Origin: Mycolicibacterium rhodesiae JS60
GTDB taxonomy: Bacteria; Actinomycetota; Actinomycetes; Mycobacteriales; Mycobacteriaceae
NCBI GenBank assembly: GCA_000230935.2
Contig: AGIQ01000013.1
Location: 1-64,000 of the forward strand
Direction: 5' to 3'
Length of the DNA: 64,000 bases
In this document: positions 26,401-35,353 of the stretch, in pieces
How positions within the stretch are numbered: the first letter of the stretch is position 1
Layout: each line of letters opens with the position of its first letter
The notes under the pieces: generated by a model
What the model saw: only the letters and a program-made list of their open reading frames with translations
Told to the model about the DNA's origin: nothing
Databases searched by the model: none
Program-made: the position numbers and the translations under genes

Positions 26401-27985
26401 TGGCCTGATCTCGCCACCGCCGCACCACGACATCTACTCGATCGAGGATCTGGCCCAGCTGATCCACGACCTCAAGAACGCCAACTCGCAAGCCCGGATT
26501 CACGTCAAGCTGGTGAGCTCGGTCGGCGTCGGCACGGTGGCAGCGGGCGTATCCAAGGCGCACGCCGACGTCGTGCTGATCTCCGGATACGATGGCGGGA
26601 CCGGCGCGGCGCCGTTGACCAGCCTCAAACATGCCGGTGCGCCGTGGGAGATCGGGCTGGCCGACACCCAGCAGACGTTGGTGCTCAACGGTCTTCGCGA
26701 CCGCATCACCGTGCAGTGCGATGGCGGGTTGCGCACCGCCCGTGACGTCATGGTGGCCGCGCTGCTCGGGGCGGAGGAGTTCGGCTTCTCCACGGCACCG
26801 CTGATCGTGGCGGGCTGCATCATGATGCGGGTCTGCCACCTCGACACCTGCCCGGTCGGCGTGGCGACCCAAAACCCGGAACTGCGAGCACGTTTCAACG
26901 GCAAGCCGGAGTTCGTCGAGAACTTCTTCCGGTTCATCGCCGAAGATGTCCGCACGATGCTGGCCGAGCTCGGGTTCCGCAGCATCGACGAGGCCGTCGG
27001 CCATGCCGAGGTGCTCGACACCGATGACGGTGTGGCGCACTGGAAGACCAAGGGGCTGGATCTCAGCCCGATCTTCGCCGTGCCCACCGACGCTCACGGC
27101 GGCCCGCTGCCCCAACGGCGCCGGCTGCGCGAACAGGAGCACGGCCTCGAGCACGCCCTGGACCAAACGCTGGTCGCTCTGGCCGAAGGTGCCCTCGAGG
27201 ACGCCCATGCCGTCCGGCTGGAGCTGCCGGTGCGCAACGTCAACCGCACCGTCGGCACACTGCTGGGCTCGGAGGTCACCCGCCGCTACGGCGCTGCGGG
27301 CCTGCCCGACGACACCATCCACGTCACGCTCACCGGTTCGGCCGGCCAGTCCATCGGCGCGTTCCTGCCGCCGGGCATCACCCTGGACCTCATAGGTGAC
27401 GCGAACGACTATGTGGGCAAGGGTCTTTCCGGTGGTCGGGTGATCGTTCGCCCGCCCGACGATGTCCTGTTCCTACCCGAGGACAACGTGATCGCCGGCA
27501 ATACGCTGCTGTACGGGGCCACCTCGGGGGAGGTCTTTCTGCGCGGCCGGGTCGGGGAGCGGTTCGCCGCCCGCAACTCCGGGGCCCTGGCGGTCACCGA
27601 AGGCGTCGGCGATCACGCGTGCGAGTACATGACCGGCGGGCGGGTCGTGGTGCTGGGCCGCACCGGACGCAATATGGCGGCCGGGATGTCCGGCGGCATC
27701 GCCTTTGTCCTGGGTCTGAACCCGGCCAAGGTCAACACCGCGATGGTCGAGCTGCAAAGCCTTGACCCCGACGACTTGGAATGGCTGCACGACGTCGTCG
27801 CCCGCCATGTTCACCACACCGGCAGCACGCTGGCCAAGTCGGTACTGTCCGACTGGCCAAGGCGCAGTGCCCAATTCACCAAGATCATGCCCACGGACTA
27901 CCGGCGCGTGCTGGAGGCCACCCGGATGGCCAGGGCCGAGGGGCGTGACGTGGATACCGCGATCATGGAGGCGACGCGTGGCTGA
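23423..27985 (+). CDS. gltB: glutamate synthase (NADPH) large subunit
   Basis: A 1520-residue GltB. The N-terminal nucleophile amidotransferase starts at Cys22 after a 21-residue propeptide (ESDSCGVAMVAD). The central domain, FMN/3Fe-4S synthase domain (SYGSISQEAHETMA, GEGGEDEDR, CDGGLRTARD, CIMMRVCHLDTCPVGVATQ) and the C-terminal beta-helix (GDANDYVGKGLSGGRV) follow in order. With GltD it converts glutamine and 2-oxoglutarate to two glutamates. A GGAGGAG site precedes ATG 23423; the 138-bp upstream space holds the likely promoter. Confidence 0.97.
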   Translation: MLFSALPEAQGLYDPQNESDSCGVAMVADIQGRRSHQIVADGLTALEHLEHRGAAGAEPNSGDGAGILLQLPVELLREAVEFELPAPTVNGCNTFAAGICFLPQDPVARLAALDRVQAIADEEGLQVLGWRTVPVDPIGAEVGATALGCMPHMSMLFVAAPERNGNRPGGIDLDRLVYPVRKRAEQGPDSVYFPSLSSRTLAYKGMLTTMQLPKYFADLRDERCMSAIAIVHSRFSTNTFPSWPLAHPFRFVAHNGEINTVRGNRNRMHAREAMLASAKIPGDLSRLSPICTPGASDSASFDQVLELLHLGGRSLPHAVMMMIPEAWENNTNLDPARRAFCQYHASLMEPWDGPACVTFTDGTVVGAVLDRNGLRPGRWWRTIDDRIVLASESGVLDIPPGEVVAKGRLEPGKMFLIDTAAGRIVSDDEIKAELAAEHPYGEWLHAGLLDIATLPVRTRVAPNHESVVRRQIAFGYTEEDLRIMLTPMAASGQEPLGSMGTDTPVAVLSQRPKLLYDYFIELFAQVTNPPLDAIREEIVTSLARVMGPEQNLLEPTAASCRQILLHWPVLDNDELNRIVHINDDGEQPGLKSAVLKALYDVERGGEGLADAIEELRHRAGEAIAKGARTLVISDRDSDHTRAPIPSLLAVAAVHHHLVRTKQRTMVALVVESGDAREVHHIALLIGYGAAAVNPYLAFESIEDLIREGELTGIDAGTAVRNYLKALGKGVMKVMSKMGISTVGSYTAAQAFEAVGLSREVVDEYLTGTVSQLGGVGLDVLAEEVKQRHRRAYPENPTERVHRRLEVGGEYQFRREGELHLFTPETVFLLQHSTRTGQGEVFAKYSEEVNRLSREGGALRGLFSFKKGLRPPVPLHEVESVDAICARFNTGAMSYGSISQEAHETMAIAMNNLGGRSNSGEGGEDEDRLYDPRRRSAVKQVASGRFGVTSDYLVNATDIQIKMAQGAKPGEGGQLPGFKVYPNIAKTRHSTPGVGLISPPPHHDIYSIEDLAQLIHDLKNANSQARIHVKLVSSVGVGTVAAGVSKAHADVVLISGYDGGTGAAPLTSLKHAGAPWEIGLADTQQTLVLNGLRDRITVQCDGGLRTARDVMVAALLGAEEFGFSTAPLIVAGCIMMRVCHLDTCPVGVATQNPELRARFNGKPEFVENFFRFIAEDVRTMLAELGFRSIDEAVGHAEVLDTDDGVAHWKTKGLDLSPIFAVPTDAHGGPLPQRRRLREQEHGLEHALDQTLVALAEGALEDAHAVRLELPVRNVNRTVGTLLGSEVTRRYGAAGLPDDTIHVTLTGSAGQSIGAFLPPGITLDLIGDANDYVGKGLSGGRVIVRPPDDVLFLPEDNVIAGNTLLYGATSGEVFLRGRVGERFAARNSGALAVTEGVGDHACEYMTGGRVVVLGRTGRNMAAGMSGGIAFVLGLNPAKVNTAMVELQSLDPDDLEWLHDVVARHVHHTGSTLAKSVLSDWPRRSAQFTKIMPTDYRRVLEATRMARAEGRDVDTAIMEATRG

Positions 27986-29477
27986 TCCCACCGGTTTTCT
28001 GAAGGTTCCCAAGATCGAGGCCGCCAAGCGGAACGTCGACGAGCGGGTGGGTGACTGGCGCGAGGTGTACGAGCGCCAAGACCCGAAGGACCGCGCGGGT
28101 GAGGTGTCCCAGCAGGCGCGTCGCTGCATGGATTGCGGAATCCCGTTCTGCCACTCCGGAACTGCGGGCTGCCCACTGGGCAACCTGATCCCGGAGTGGA
28201 ACGACCTGGTCCGCCGCGGTCGCTGGGATGCCGCCAGTGAACGGCTGCACGCCACGAACAACTTCCCCGAATTCACCGGTCGGCTCTGTCCCGCGCCGTG
28301 TGAGGCGGCGTGCGTGCTGTCCATCGCGGAGGAAGAGACCGGCGGCAGCGTGACGATCAAGCGCATCGAGAACACGATCGCCGACCAGGCCTGGCGGATG
28401 GGCATCGTCGAGGCGCAGCCGGCGGCGATCGGCACCGGCAAGAGCGTCGCCGTGGTGGGTTCGGGGCCTGCGGGATTGGCTGCAGCCCAACAACTGACCC
28501 GCGCCGGGCATCACGTCACCGTCTACGAACGGGACGACCGGCTCGGCGGGCTGCTGCGCTACGGCATCCCCGAGTACAAGCTGGAGAAGGCCACCCTCAA
28601 CCAGCGGCTGGCCCAGATGCGGGCCGAGGGAACCCGCTTCGTCACCGAATGCGAAGTCGGGGTGGATGTCTCGGTCGAGGAGCTGCGCAACCGCTTCGAC
28701 GCCGTCGTGCTTGCCGTCGGCGCACTGCGCGGCCGCGACAACCAGGTCGAGGGGCGTCACCTGGGCGGGGTGCACCTGGCGATGGAACACCTGGTCCCGG
28801 CCAACCGGGAGTGCGAAGGCGACGGACCGTCCGAGATCTCCGCCAAGGGTAAGCACGTGGTGATCATCGGCGGTGGCGACACCGGCGCAGACTGCCTGGG
28901 CACCGCACACCGCCAGGGCGCGGCATCGGTGACCCAGCTTGATTACAACCCGCAGCCGCCTGATGTCCGTGACGCCGATCTTTCCCCGTGGCCCACTTGG
29001 CCGTTGGTGCTACGGAGCTCGCCCGCACACGCCGAGGGCGGCACCGTCCACTACCAGGTCGCGGTGCAACGCTTCGTCGGCGACGACGACGGCAACCTGC
29101 GCGCCATGCAGATCGCCGAGGTGAAGGTCGAACGTGTCGACGGCCGGCGGGTCATCACGCCGGTCGGTGAACCACTGGAAATCCCTTGCGATCTGGCCCT
29201 GCTGGCCATCGGTTTCGAAGGTGTCGAGCACATGACGCTGCTCGACGATCTCGGCATCACGCTGACCCCGCGCGGGGTGATCGGTTGCGGATCCGATTGG
29301 CAGACCGACGCACCCGGAGTTTTCGTGTGCGGTGATGCCCACCGAGGTGCGTCCCTGGTGGTGTGGGCGATCGCCGAGGGTCGCGCCGCCGCGCATGCGG
29401 TGGACGCATTCCTCATGGGGGAGTCGGATCTCCCGGAGCCGGTACGGCCGCACCAATTGCCATTGGCTGTCGGCTGA
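27978..29477 (+). CDS. gltD: glutamate synthase (NADPH) small subunit
   Basis: 499 residues. An N-terminal domain with two Cys clusters for 4Fe-4S centres (CMDCGIPFCHSGTAGCPLGN and CPAPCEAACVL) is followed by FAD (VVGSGPAGLAAAQQL) and NADPH (VIIGGGDTGADCLG) binding folds. It feeds electrons from NADPH to GltB. GTG 27978 overlaps the gltB stop by 8 bp; longer in-frame starts lie inside gltB and have no family support. Confidence 0.96.
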   Translation: MADPTGFLKVPKIEAAKRNVDERVGDWREVYERQDPKDRAGEVSQQARRCMDCGIPFCHSGTAGCPLGNLIPEWNDLVRRGRWDAASERLHATNNFPEFTGRLCPAPCEAACVLSIAEEETGGSVTIKRIENTIADQAWRMGIVEAQPAAIGTGKSVAVVGSGPAGLAAAQQLTRAGHHVTVYERDDRLGGLLRYGIPEYKLEKATLNQRLAQMRAEGTRFVTECEVGVDVSVEELRNRFDAVVLAVGALRGRDNQVEGRHLGGVHLAMEHLVPANRECEGDGPSEISAKGKHVVIIGGGDTGADCLGTAHRQGAASVTQLDYNPQPPDVRDADLSPWPTWPLVLRSSPAHAEGGTVHYQVAVQRFVGDDDGNLRAMQIAEVKVERVDGRRVITPVGEPLEIPCDLALLAIGFEGVEHMTLLDDLGITLTPRGVIGCGSDWQTDAPGVFVCGDAHRGASLVVWAIAEGRAAAHAVDAFLMGESDLPEPVRPHQLPLAVG

Positions 29478-29531
29478 GTGAATAGCCAGCCACCCCGATC
29501 TGTATCGGTCGAGATGCCCGTGAGCCGCGAC

Positions 29532-29545
29532 TATGCTGAGTCACC
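29532..29545 (+). promoter_or_regulatory. -10 box of pyruvate kinase gene; probable leaderless start
   Basis: TATGCT at 29532-29537 lies eight bases before the GTG start at 29546, so transcription should begin at or next to the start codon. No ribosome site is visible. A weak -35 (TCGAGA, 29509-29514) is at 17 bp. Leaderless mRNAs are common in mycobacteria. Confidence 0.45.
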
Positions 29546-30964
29546 GTGACTAGACGCGGCAAAATTGTCTGTACCCTCGGCCCAGCTACCGGCACCGACG
29601 AATCGGTCAGGGCTCTGGTCGACGCCGGCATGGATGTCGCCCGCCTGAACTTCAGCCACGGGGATTACGCCGACCACGAGGCTGCCTACAAGCGAGTTCG
29701 GGCAGCCTCCGACGTCACCGCCCGCGCCGTTGGCATCCTCGCCGACCTGCAGGGACCGAAGATCCGCCTCGGACGCTTTGCCGACGGCCCCACCTTCTGG
29801 GCCAACGGCGAGACGGTGCGCATCACCGTCGAGGAGTGTGAAGGGACCCACGACCGGGTCTCGACCACCTACAAGAGGCTTGCGCAAGACGCCAGCCCCG
29901 GTGACCGGGTGCTCGTCGATGACGGCAACGTCGGACTCGTCGTCGAGCACATCGACGGCGACGACGTGGTCTGCACCGTCACCGAAGGCGGCAAGGTCAG
30001 TAACAACAAAGGCATGTCGCTGCCCGGGATGAACGTCTCGGCCCCCGCACTGTCGGATAAGGACGTCGAAGACCTGGAGTTCGCGCTCCGCCTCGGCGTC
30101 GACCTGGTCGCACTGTCGTTCGTGCGGTCGCCAACCGACGTCGAACTGGTGCACGAGGTGATGGACCGGGTCGGCCGGCGGGTTCCGGTGATCGCGAAGC
30201 TGGAGAAGCCCGAGGCGATCGACAACCTGGAGGCCATCGTGCTGGCCTTCGACGCGGTGATGGTGGCCCGCGGTGACCTTGGCGTCGAGCTGCCGCTCGA
30301 AGAGGTCCCGCTGGTGCAGAAGCGGGCCATCCAGATGGCCCGCGAGAACGCCAAGCCCGTGATCGTGGCCACCCAGATGCTCGAGTCGATGATCGAGAAC
30401 TCCCGGCCCACCCGCGCCGAGGCCTCCGACGTGGCCAACGCCGTGCTCGACGGCGCCGATGCGGTGATGCTGTCCGGCGAGACCTCGGTCGGAAAGTACC
30501 CCATGGAGGCGGTGCGCACGATGGCCCGCATCATCCAGGCCGTCGAGGACAATTCGATCGAGGCGCCGCCGCTGACCCACGTGCCCCGCACCAAGCGCGG
30601 GGTCATCTCCTATGCCGCCCGCGATATCGGGGAGCGGCTGGACGCCAAGGCGCTCGTTGCGTTCACCCAGTCCGGTGACACGGTCAAGCGGCTGGCCAGG
30701 CTCCACACCCACCTGCCGTTGCTGGCGTTCACCGCGCTGCCGGAGGTGCGCAGCCAGCTCGCGCTGACCTGGGGCACCGAGACGTTCATCGTCGATCACA
30801 TGAAGACGACCGACGACATGATTCGGCAGGTCGACAAGTCCCTGCTCGAGCTCGGCCGCTACAAGCGGGGCGACCTGGTGGTCATCGTCGCTGGTGCGCC
30901 GCCGGGAACAGTAGGCTCGACCAACCTGATCCATGTGCACCGGATCGGGGAGGACGACCACTAA
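29546..30964 (+). CDS. pyk: pyruvate kinase
   Basis: 472 residues, the usual mycobacterial PykA length. Landmarks: RRGKIVCTLGPAT at the N terminus, MDVARLNFSHGDY, the metal/catalytic region VMVARGDLGVELPLEEVPLVQK and ATQMLESMIENSRPTRAEASDVANAVLDG-type active-site block. It makes pyruvate and ATP from PEP. Start GTG 29546 matches the family N terminus; the gene follows gltD after 68 bp with its own -10 box. Confidence 0.97.
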   Translation: MTRRGKIVCTLGPATGTDESVRALVDAGMDVARLNFSHGDYADHEAAYKRVRAASDVTARAVGILADLQGPKIRLGRFADGPTFWANGETVRITVEECEGTHDRVSTTYKRLAQDASPGDRVLVDDGNVGLVVEHIDGDDVVCTVTEGGKVSNNKGMSLPGMNVSAPALSDKDVEDLEFALRLGVDLVALSFVRSPTDVELVHEVMDRVGRRVPVIAKLEKPEAIDNLEAIVLAFDAVMVARGDLGVELPLEEVPLVQKRAIQMARENAKPVIVATQMLESMIENSRPTRAEASDVANAVLDGADAVMLSGETSVGKYPMEAVRTMARIIQAVEDNSIEAPPLTHVPRTKRGVISYAARDIGERLDAKALVAFTQSGDTVKRLARLHTHLPLLAFTALPEVRSQLALTWGTETFIVDHMKTTDDMIRQVDKSLLELGRYKRGDLVVIVAGAPPGTVGSTNLIHVHRIGEDDH

Positions 30965-30976
30965 GGAGACAGGCTG

Positions 30977-31843
30977 TTGGCCAACTCGGATCTCGACGAC
31001 CTGCTGGCCATTCTCGATCTGTCCCCGATCGGCGACGACGTGTTCGCCGGCGCCCACCCCCGCAAGAATCCGCCGCGCACGTTCGGCGGGCAGCTGATGG
31101 CGCAGTCCTTCGTGGCCGCCAGCCGCACCCTGGTCCACAGCATCGCGCCCAGTGCGCTGTCGGTGCATTTCATCGCGGGCGGCGATCCGGACGTGGATAT
31201 CGAATACCGCGTGGTGCGGCTGCGCGACGAGCGGCGCTTCGCCAACCGGCGCGTCGACGCGATGCAGGGCGACACCCTGCTGGCCACGGCGCTGGTGTCA
31301 TTCACCTCTGCGGGCAGCGGATTGGAGCACGGTGTCCCGATGCCCAATCTGCCTGCGCCGGAGACTCTTCCGACAATTGACGAGCTGCTGGTCGGCTATG
31401 AGAAAGTGGTGCCCGGATTCGTTGAAGCGCTGCGCCCGATCGAGTGGCGCTACACCAACGACCCGTCCTGGGTCATGCGGGAAAAGGGCGGCACGCTGAC
31501 GACCAATCAGGTGTGGCTCAAGGCCGACGGGGTGATGCCAGCCGACCCGACGCTGCACACCGCGGCGATGATCTACTCGTCGGACACCACGGTGCTGGAC
31601 TCGATCATCACCACGCACGGACTGTCCTGGGGCTGGGACCGCATCTTCGCGGTGACCGTCAACCATTCGCTGTGGTTCCACCGGCAGGTCGACTTCTCCG
31701 ATTGGGTGTTGTACTCGACGAGTTCGCCCGCCGCCGCGGAGTCCCGGGGCCTGGGGACGGGCCACTTCTTCAGCCCGATCGGCGACGTCGTGGCCACCGT
31801 GGTTCAGGAAGGAATCGTCAAGCACTTCCCGGGAAATGCCTGA
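30977..31843 (+). CDS. tesB: acyl-CoA thioesterase II
   Basis: A 288-residue double hot-dog protein of the TesB family: the N-terminal half has RTFGGQLMAQSFVAASRT and VHFIAGGDPDVDIEYRV, and the C-terminal half has HGLSWGWDRIFAVTVNHSLWFH and RGLGTGHFFSPIGDVVATVVQEG. It hydrolyses acyl-CoA to free acid and CoA. TTG start at 30977 is supported by AAGGAG eight bases upstream. It follows pyk by 12 bp, as tesB1 follows pykA in M. tuberculosis. Confidence 0.93.
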   Translation: MANSDLDDLLAILDLSPIGDDVFAGAHPRKNPPRTFGGQLMAQSFVAASRTLVHSIAPSALSVHFIAGGDPDVDIEYRVVRLRDERRFANRRVDAMQGDTLLATALVSFTSAGSGLEHGVPMPNLPAPETLPTIDELLVGYEKVVPGFVEALRPIEWRYTNDPSWVMREKGGTLTTNQVWLKADGVMPADPTLHTAAMIYSSDTTVLDSIITTHGLSWGWDRIFAVTVNHSLWFHRQVDFSDWVLYSTSSPAAAESRGLGTGHFFSPIGDVVATVVQEGIVKHFPGNA

Positions 31844-31865
31844 TAGACGGCGTATCGTTGCTCGG

Positions 31866-33227
31866 GTGACCGATCCGCCGGTCCAGGTGGCGCTGCGCCT
31901 GCGCGCCAGGGAACGGGTTGTCGTACATGTCGACACCCGGGCCGCCCGCTGGGCCGGCGCGCTGGGGTTGCTGATCGCGGCCAGCTGGCTCGCCGTGGGG
32001 CGGTCGCCCTGGTCATTGACCATTCTCGCGGCGGTCGCCTTGATCGCACGGGGCATTTTCCTGGGCCGGCCGGTGACCGCCGCCCACGCGATCGCGGCGG
32101 GCATGGCGGTCGTGGCCGGGTTCGCCGCGCACCTGCTGGCCTTCGACGTGACGGGCGACGCCCTGATCGCGTCGTCGGGGCTGCTCTTGATGTGGCCGAC
32201 GACGGCGCGGCCCGAGCCCGGACAGCTGCCGCGGGTATGGGCACTGGTCAACGCGACCAGTGGCGACCCGGTGGCGCCGTTCGCCATGCAGACGCTGAAG
32301 AGTTACTTCTTCAGCGCCGACGGCACCGCGGCGATCGCCTACCGGACCCGGCTGGGCTACGCGGTGGTCAGCGGGGACCCGATCGGTGACGAAGACCGCT
32401 TCACCGACCTGGTCGCCGACTTCGCCGGGATGTGCCACACCCGCGGCTGGCGGATGGTGGTGCTGGGCTGCAGCGAGCGCAGGCTCGGGCTGTGGTCGAA
32501 CCTGCGGGCGGTCCCCATCGGCCGCGACGTGGTGATCGACGTGCAAGCTTTCGACATGGTGGGTCGCCGGTTCCGCAACCTGCGTCAGGCCGTGCAGCGC
32601 ACCCACAACGTCGGCATCACCACCGAGATCCTCGCCGAACAAGAGTTGGACGACGGCCGGCTGGCCGAGCTGACCGATGTGCTGCTGTCCTCGGCGAAGG
32701 GGGCACACGTCGAGCGTGGCTTTTCGATGATCCTCGACGGTGCGCTCACCGGTGACTATCCCGGCATCCTGCTGATCGTCGCGCGCGATCGCGCGGGCCG
32801 GGTGCAGGGATTCCACCGCTACGCAGTCGCGGGCGGTGGCAGTGATGTCACCCTGGACGTTCCCTGGCGGCGTCGCGGTGCACCCAACGGAATCGACGAG
32901 CGACTCTCGGTCGATATGATCGGTGCAATGAAAGACCTTGGTTCACAGCGCCTTTCGCTGGCGTTCGCGGCATTTCCGGAGATCTTCAACGACAAGGAAC
33001 GCGGACGACTGAGCAGACTGCTCTATACGGCGATCCACCTGGGCGACTCGCTGATCGCGTTGGAGTCGCTCTACCGCTATCTGCGCAAGTTCCACGCGCT
33101 TGGCGAGCGCCGGTACGTGCTACTGCCGATCAGTCAGGTGCTACCGCTGCTGGTGATCCTGCTGTCGCTGGAATTCCTGCCGCGGCGGCGGCACCTGTCG
33201 GTCCCTACGGTGTCGGCGTCAGAGTGA
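31866..33227 (+). CDS. DUF2156 (phosphatidylglycerol lysyltransferase C-terminal-like) membrane protein
   Basis: About 453 residues. Three to four hydrophobic segments (near residues 25-105) are followed by a large soluble DUF2156 domain with a GNAT-like fold, related to the catalytic part of MprF/LysX-type lysyltransferases; WALVNATSGDPVAPFAMQTLKSYFF and PWRRRGAPNGIDERLSVDMI are typical. Rv1619 occupies the same place in M. tuberculosis. The substrate is unproven, and no LysRS domain is present. GTG 31866 gives a clean start; ATG 31836 is in frame and overlaps tesB. It overlaps the convergent DUF4190 gene by 23 bp. Confidence 0.82.
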   Translation: MTDPPVQVALRLRARERVVVHVDTRAARWAGALGLLIAASWLAVGRSPWSLTILAAVALIARGIFLGRPVTAAHAIAAGMAVVAGFAAHLLAFDVTGDALIASSGLLLMWPTTARPEPGQLPRVWALVNATSGDPVAPFAMQTLKSYFFSADGTAAIAYRTRLGYAVVSGDPIGDEDRFTDLVADFAGMCHTRGWRMVVLGCSERRLGLWSNLRAVPIGRDVVIDVQAFDMVGRRFRNLRQAVQRTHNVGITTEILAEQELDDGRLAELTDVLLSSAKGAHVERGFSMILDGALTGDYPGILLIVARDRAGRVQGFHRYAVAGGGSDVTLDVPWRRRGAPNGIDERLSVDMIGAMKDLGSQRLSLAFAAFPEIFNDKERGRLSRLLYTAIHLGDSLIALESLYRYLRKFHALGERRYVLLPISQVLPLLVILLSLEFLPRRRHLSVPTVSASE

Positions 33228-33735
33228 CGCTGAACTTGTTCTCCACCGACTGCTTGAAGTCATCGGCGCACTGCTGGACGGCGGACGGATCCTGGCCGGC
33301 GTTCTGAAGACAGTCGATGTAGTCGGTGGCGCCGACCTCCTTGAACACCCCGACCCAGACCGCGATGAATGCCAATCCGATGATGATCGACAGAAAGCCG
33401 AGAATGACGCCGGCGAGCGCGACGCCGCCGTTGTTGGCTTCACCGCGCTTGGCACGGCTGCGGCCGGCGAAGCCGATGATCACCGCGACGATGCCGAGGA
33501 CGATGCCGCCGGCCACCGAGAATGACGACAGCAGGGCCACGATCGCGATCACCAGCGAGGTGATGCCGAGCCCGTTGCGCAGGGCTGCCGGTGGCGGTGC
33601 GTAACCGGCGTAGGGCTGCGGCGGGGCAGGCGGATAGCCGCCCTGATACGGGCCTGGGGGATACGGATTCGGATAGCCCGCGGGGGGCGGCGGCGGAGTG
33701 GGTTGCTGAGGTGCCTGCTCTGGGGGCTCAGTCAT
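33205..33735 (-). CDS. DUF4190 domain membrane protein with Pro/Tyr-rich head
   Basis: 176 residues. The first ~50 are Pro/Gly/Tyr-rich; two hydrophobic segments follow (LGITSLVIAIVALLSSFSVAGGIVLGI and GVALAGVILGFLSIIIGLAF), the usual DUF4190 pair. The C-terminal ~55 residues are extracytoplasmic by prediction, with two Cys (CLQNAG, QQCADDF) that could form a disulfide. Function unknown. ATG 33735 is preferred over an upstream in-frame start that would overlap the end of cydC. Confidence 0.8.
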   Translation of the reverse strand: MTEPPEQAPQQPTPPPPPAGYPNPYPPGPYQGGYPPAPPQPYAGYAPPPAALRNGLGITSLVIAIVALLSSFSVAGGIVLGIVAVIIGFAGRSRAKRGEANNGGVALAGVILGFLSIIIGLAFIAVWVGVFKEVGATDYIDCLQNAGQDPSAVQQCADDFKQSVENKFSVTLTPTP

Positions 33736-33745
33736 GGCTTGCACG

Positions 33746-35353
33746 TTACCCGCCGTTGCCGATCGATAGTCGCGGACAGGCGATGTCGTTGCCAAGTTGA
33801 TGGGTTGCGATCACCACCGTGCGTCCCGGGGGTAGCAGTCGCCCCTGGAGCAGGGAGTCGAGGATTCGGTGACCGTCGGCGGCATCGAGATGCTCGGTTG
33901 GTTCGTCGAGCAGGACGATCGGTGCGGGGCACAGCAACACCCGGGCCAGTAGCAGTCGGCGGCGCTGGCCCGCCGACACCGCTGCCGCGCCACCGGTCAG
34001 TATCGTGTCCAGGCCGTCGGGCAGGCTGTCGAGCCAGTCGGCCAGGCCCACCGTGGTCAGTGCTCGCGTGAGCTCGTCGTCGTCGCAGTCGCCGCGTGCC
34101 ACCAGCAGGTTATCTCGGACCGTGGTGCCGAACAGGTGGGCGTCTTCGGCGAAATAACAGATGGCGCTGCGCAACTCGGATTCACTCAACGAGCCGATCG
34201 GGGTGTCGTCGACCGTTATTTCGCCGCTGACCGGTGGGAGCAAGCCGGCCAGGGTCATCAGCAGTGCGGTCTTGCCCGCGCCGCTGGCGCCGGTGACCGC
34301 CAGCCGGGCTCCGGGTTGCAGAACCAGGGAGATCGGTTGGCCCACGGGGCTGCCGGGGTAGCCGGCGCGAACTCCGCTGGCGCGCAACTCCGGTGCGTGG
34401 GCTCCGGTGGCGACGATGACCGGAGTGGTCGCGGCTTCGACGGGAACCAGGTCGGTCAGGCGGGTTTTTGCGATCCGTCCACGGGTCAATGCGACCGCGG
34501 CCGCCGGCAGATTCATGGTGGCTTCGAACGCGGCCAGCGGCAACAGCATCAAAACGGCCAGGGTCGTCGGCGCGGTGTGGGCGGCGATGCCGATTCCGAC
34601 GATCACGGCGCCGATGACGCTGGCCCCGATCGCCAGGGTCGGGACCGCGGCTGCCGCCGCGGCCGGCGCGGCGGCACGGTCGATCGCCACCCCCCAATCA
34701 CGCTGGCGCTGTTCGGCTTGCGCGATCAGGGTGGGCAGCCGGCCTGCCACCCGCAACTCGGCCGCGTGCTCGAGTGCGGTGACCGCGGCGATATCGCGGT
34801 CGGATTGAAGCCGGCGGGCAACCGCTTCCTGCGCGTGTACCGCCCGCGCGGCCAGGGCCGGCGCCAGCACCCCCGCGACCAGCAGGCATATCGTGAGGAC
34901 GACGGCCGCCGACGGGGAGATCACGGCGATGACGGCGGTGGCGGCGACGCCGAGGACGCCGGCGACGCCGATCGGGACCAGGGCGCGGACCAGGACGTCG
35001 GTGAGCGTGTCGACATCGGCGCCGACCCGGGCCAGCAGATCACCGCTGTGCAGTCGTGCGGTGACGCCGGCCGGGCCGTGCGCCAGCCGGCGGTAGATCT
35101 CGCCGCGCGCCCCGGCCGCCGCTCGTAGTGCGGCGTCGTGGGACGCGAGTCGCTCGCAGTACCCCAGCACGCCGCGGGAGATGCCGAACGTGCGAACCGC
35201 CACGACGGCCACCGACAGATCCAGCACGGGCGGCATCTGCCACGCCCGGGTGATCAGCCACGCCGACACCCCGGTCAGGGCAAGAGCACTGCCCAGCGCC
35301 AGCGAGCCGAGCGTGATCGCCAACAGCAGCCTTGCCTTGTCAAACGCGGGCAT
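33746..35353 (-). CDS. cydC: cytochrome bd assembly ABC exporter subunit CydC
   Basis: About 535 residues: a six-helix membrane domain then an ABC ATPase with Walker A GASGAGKTALLM, signature VSAGQRRRLLLARVLL and Walker B IVLLDEPTEHLD. With CydD it forms the heterodimeric exporter, linked to thiol/heme handling, that is needed for cytochrome bd assembly. ATG 35353 overlaps cydD by 14 bp; a further in-frame start at 35389 is possible. Last enzyme gene of the cydABDC unit. Confidence 0.93.
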   Translation of the reverse strand: MPAFDKARLLLAITLGSLALGSALALTGVSAWLITRAWQMPPVLDLSVAVVAVRTFGISRGVLGYCERLASHDAALRAAAGARGEIYRRLAHGPAGVTARLHSGDLLARVGADVDTLTDVLVRALVPIGVAGVLGVAATAVIAVISPSAAVVLTICLLVAGVLAPALAARAVHAQEAVARRLQSDRDIAAVTALEHAAELRVAGRLPTLIAQAEQRQRDWGVAIDRAAAPAAAAAAVPTLAIGASVIGAVIVGIGIAAHTAPTTLAVLMLLPLAAFEATMNLPAAAVALTRGRIAKTRLTDLVPVEAATTPVIVATGAHAPELRASGVRAGYPGSPVGQPISLVLQPGARLAVTGASGAGKTALLMTLAGLLPPVSGEITVDDTPIGSLSESELRSAICYFAEDAHLFGTTVRDNLLVARGDCDDDELTRALTTVGLADWLDSLPDGLDTILTGGAAAVSAGQRRRLLLARVLLCPAPIVLLDEPTEHLDAADGHRILDSLLQGRLLPPGRTVVIATHQLGNDIACPRLSIGNGG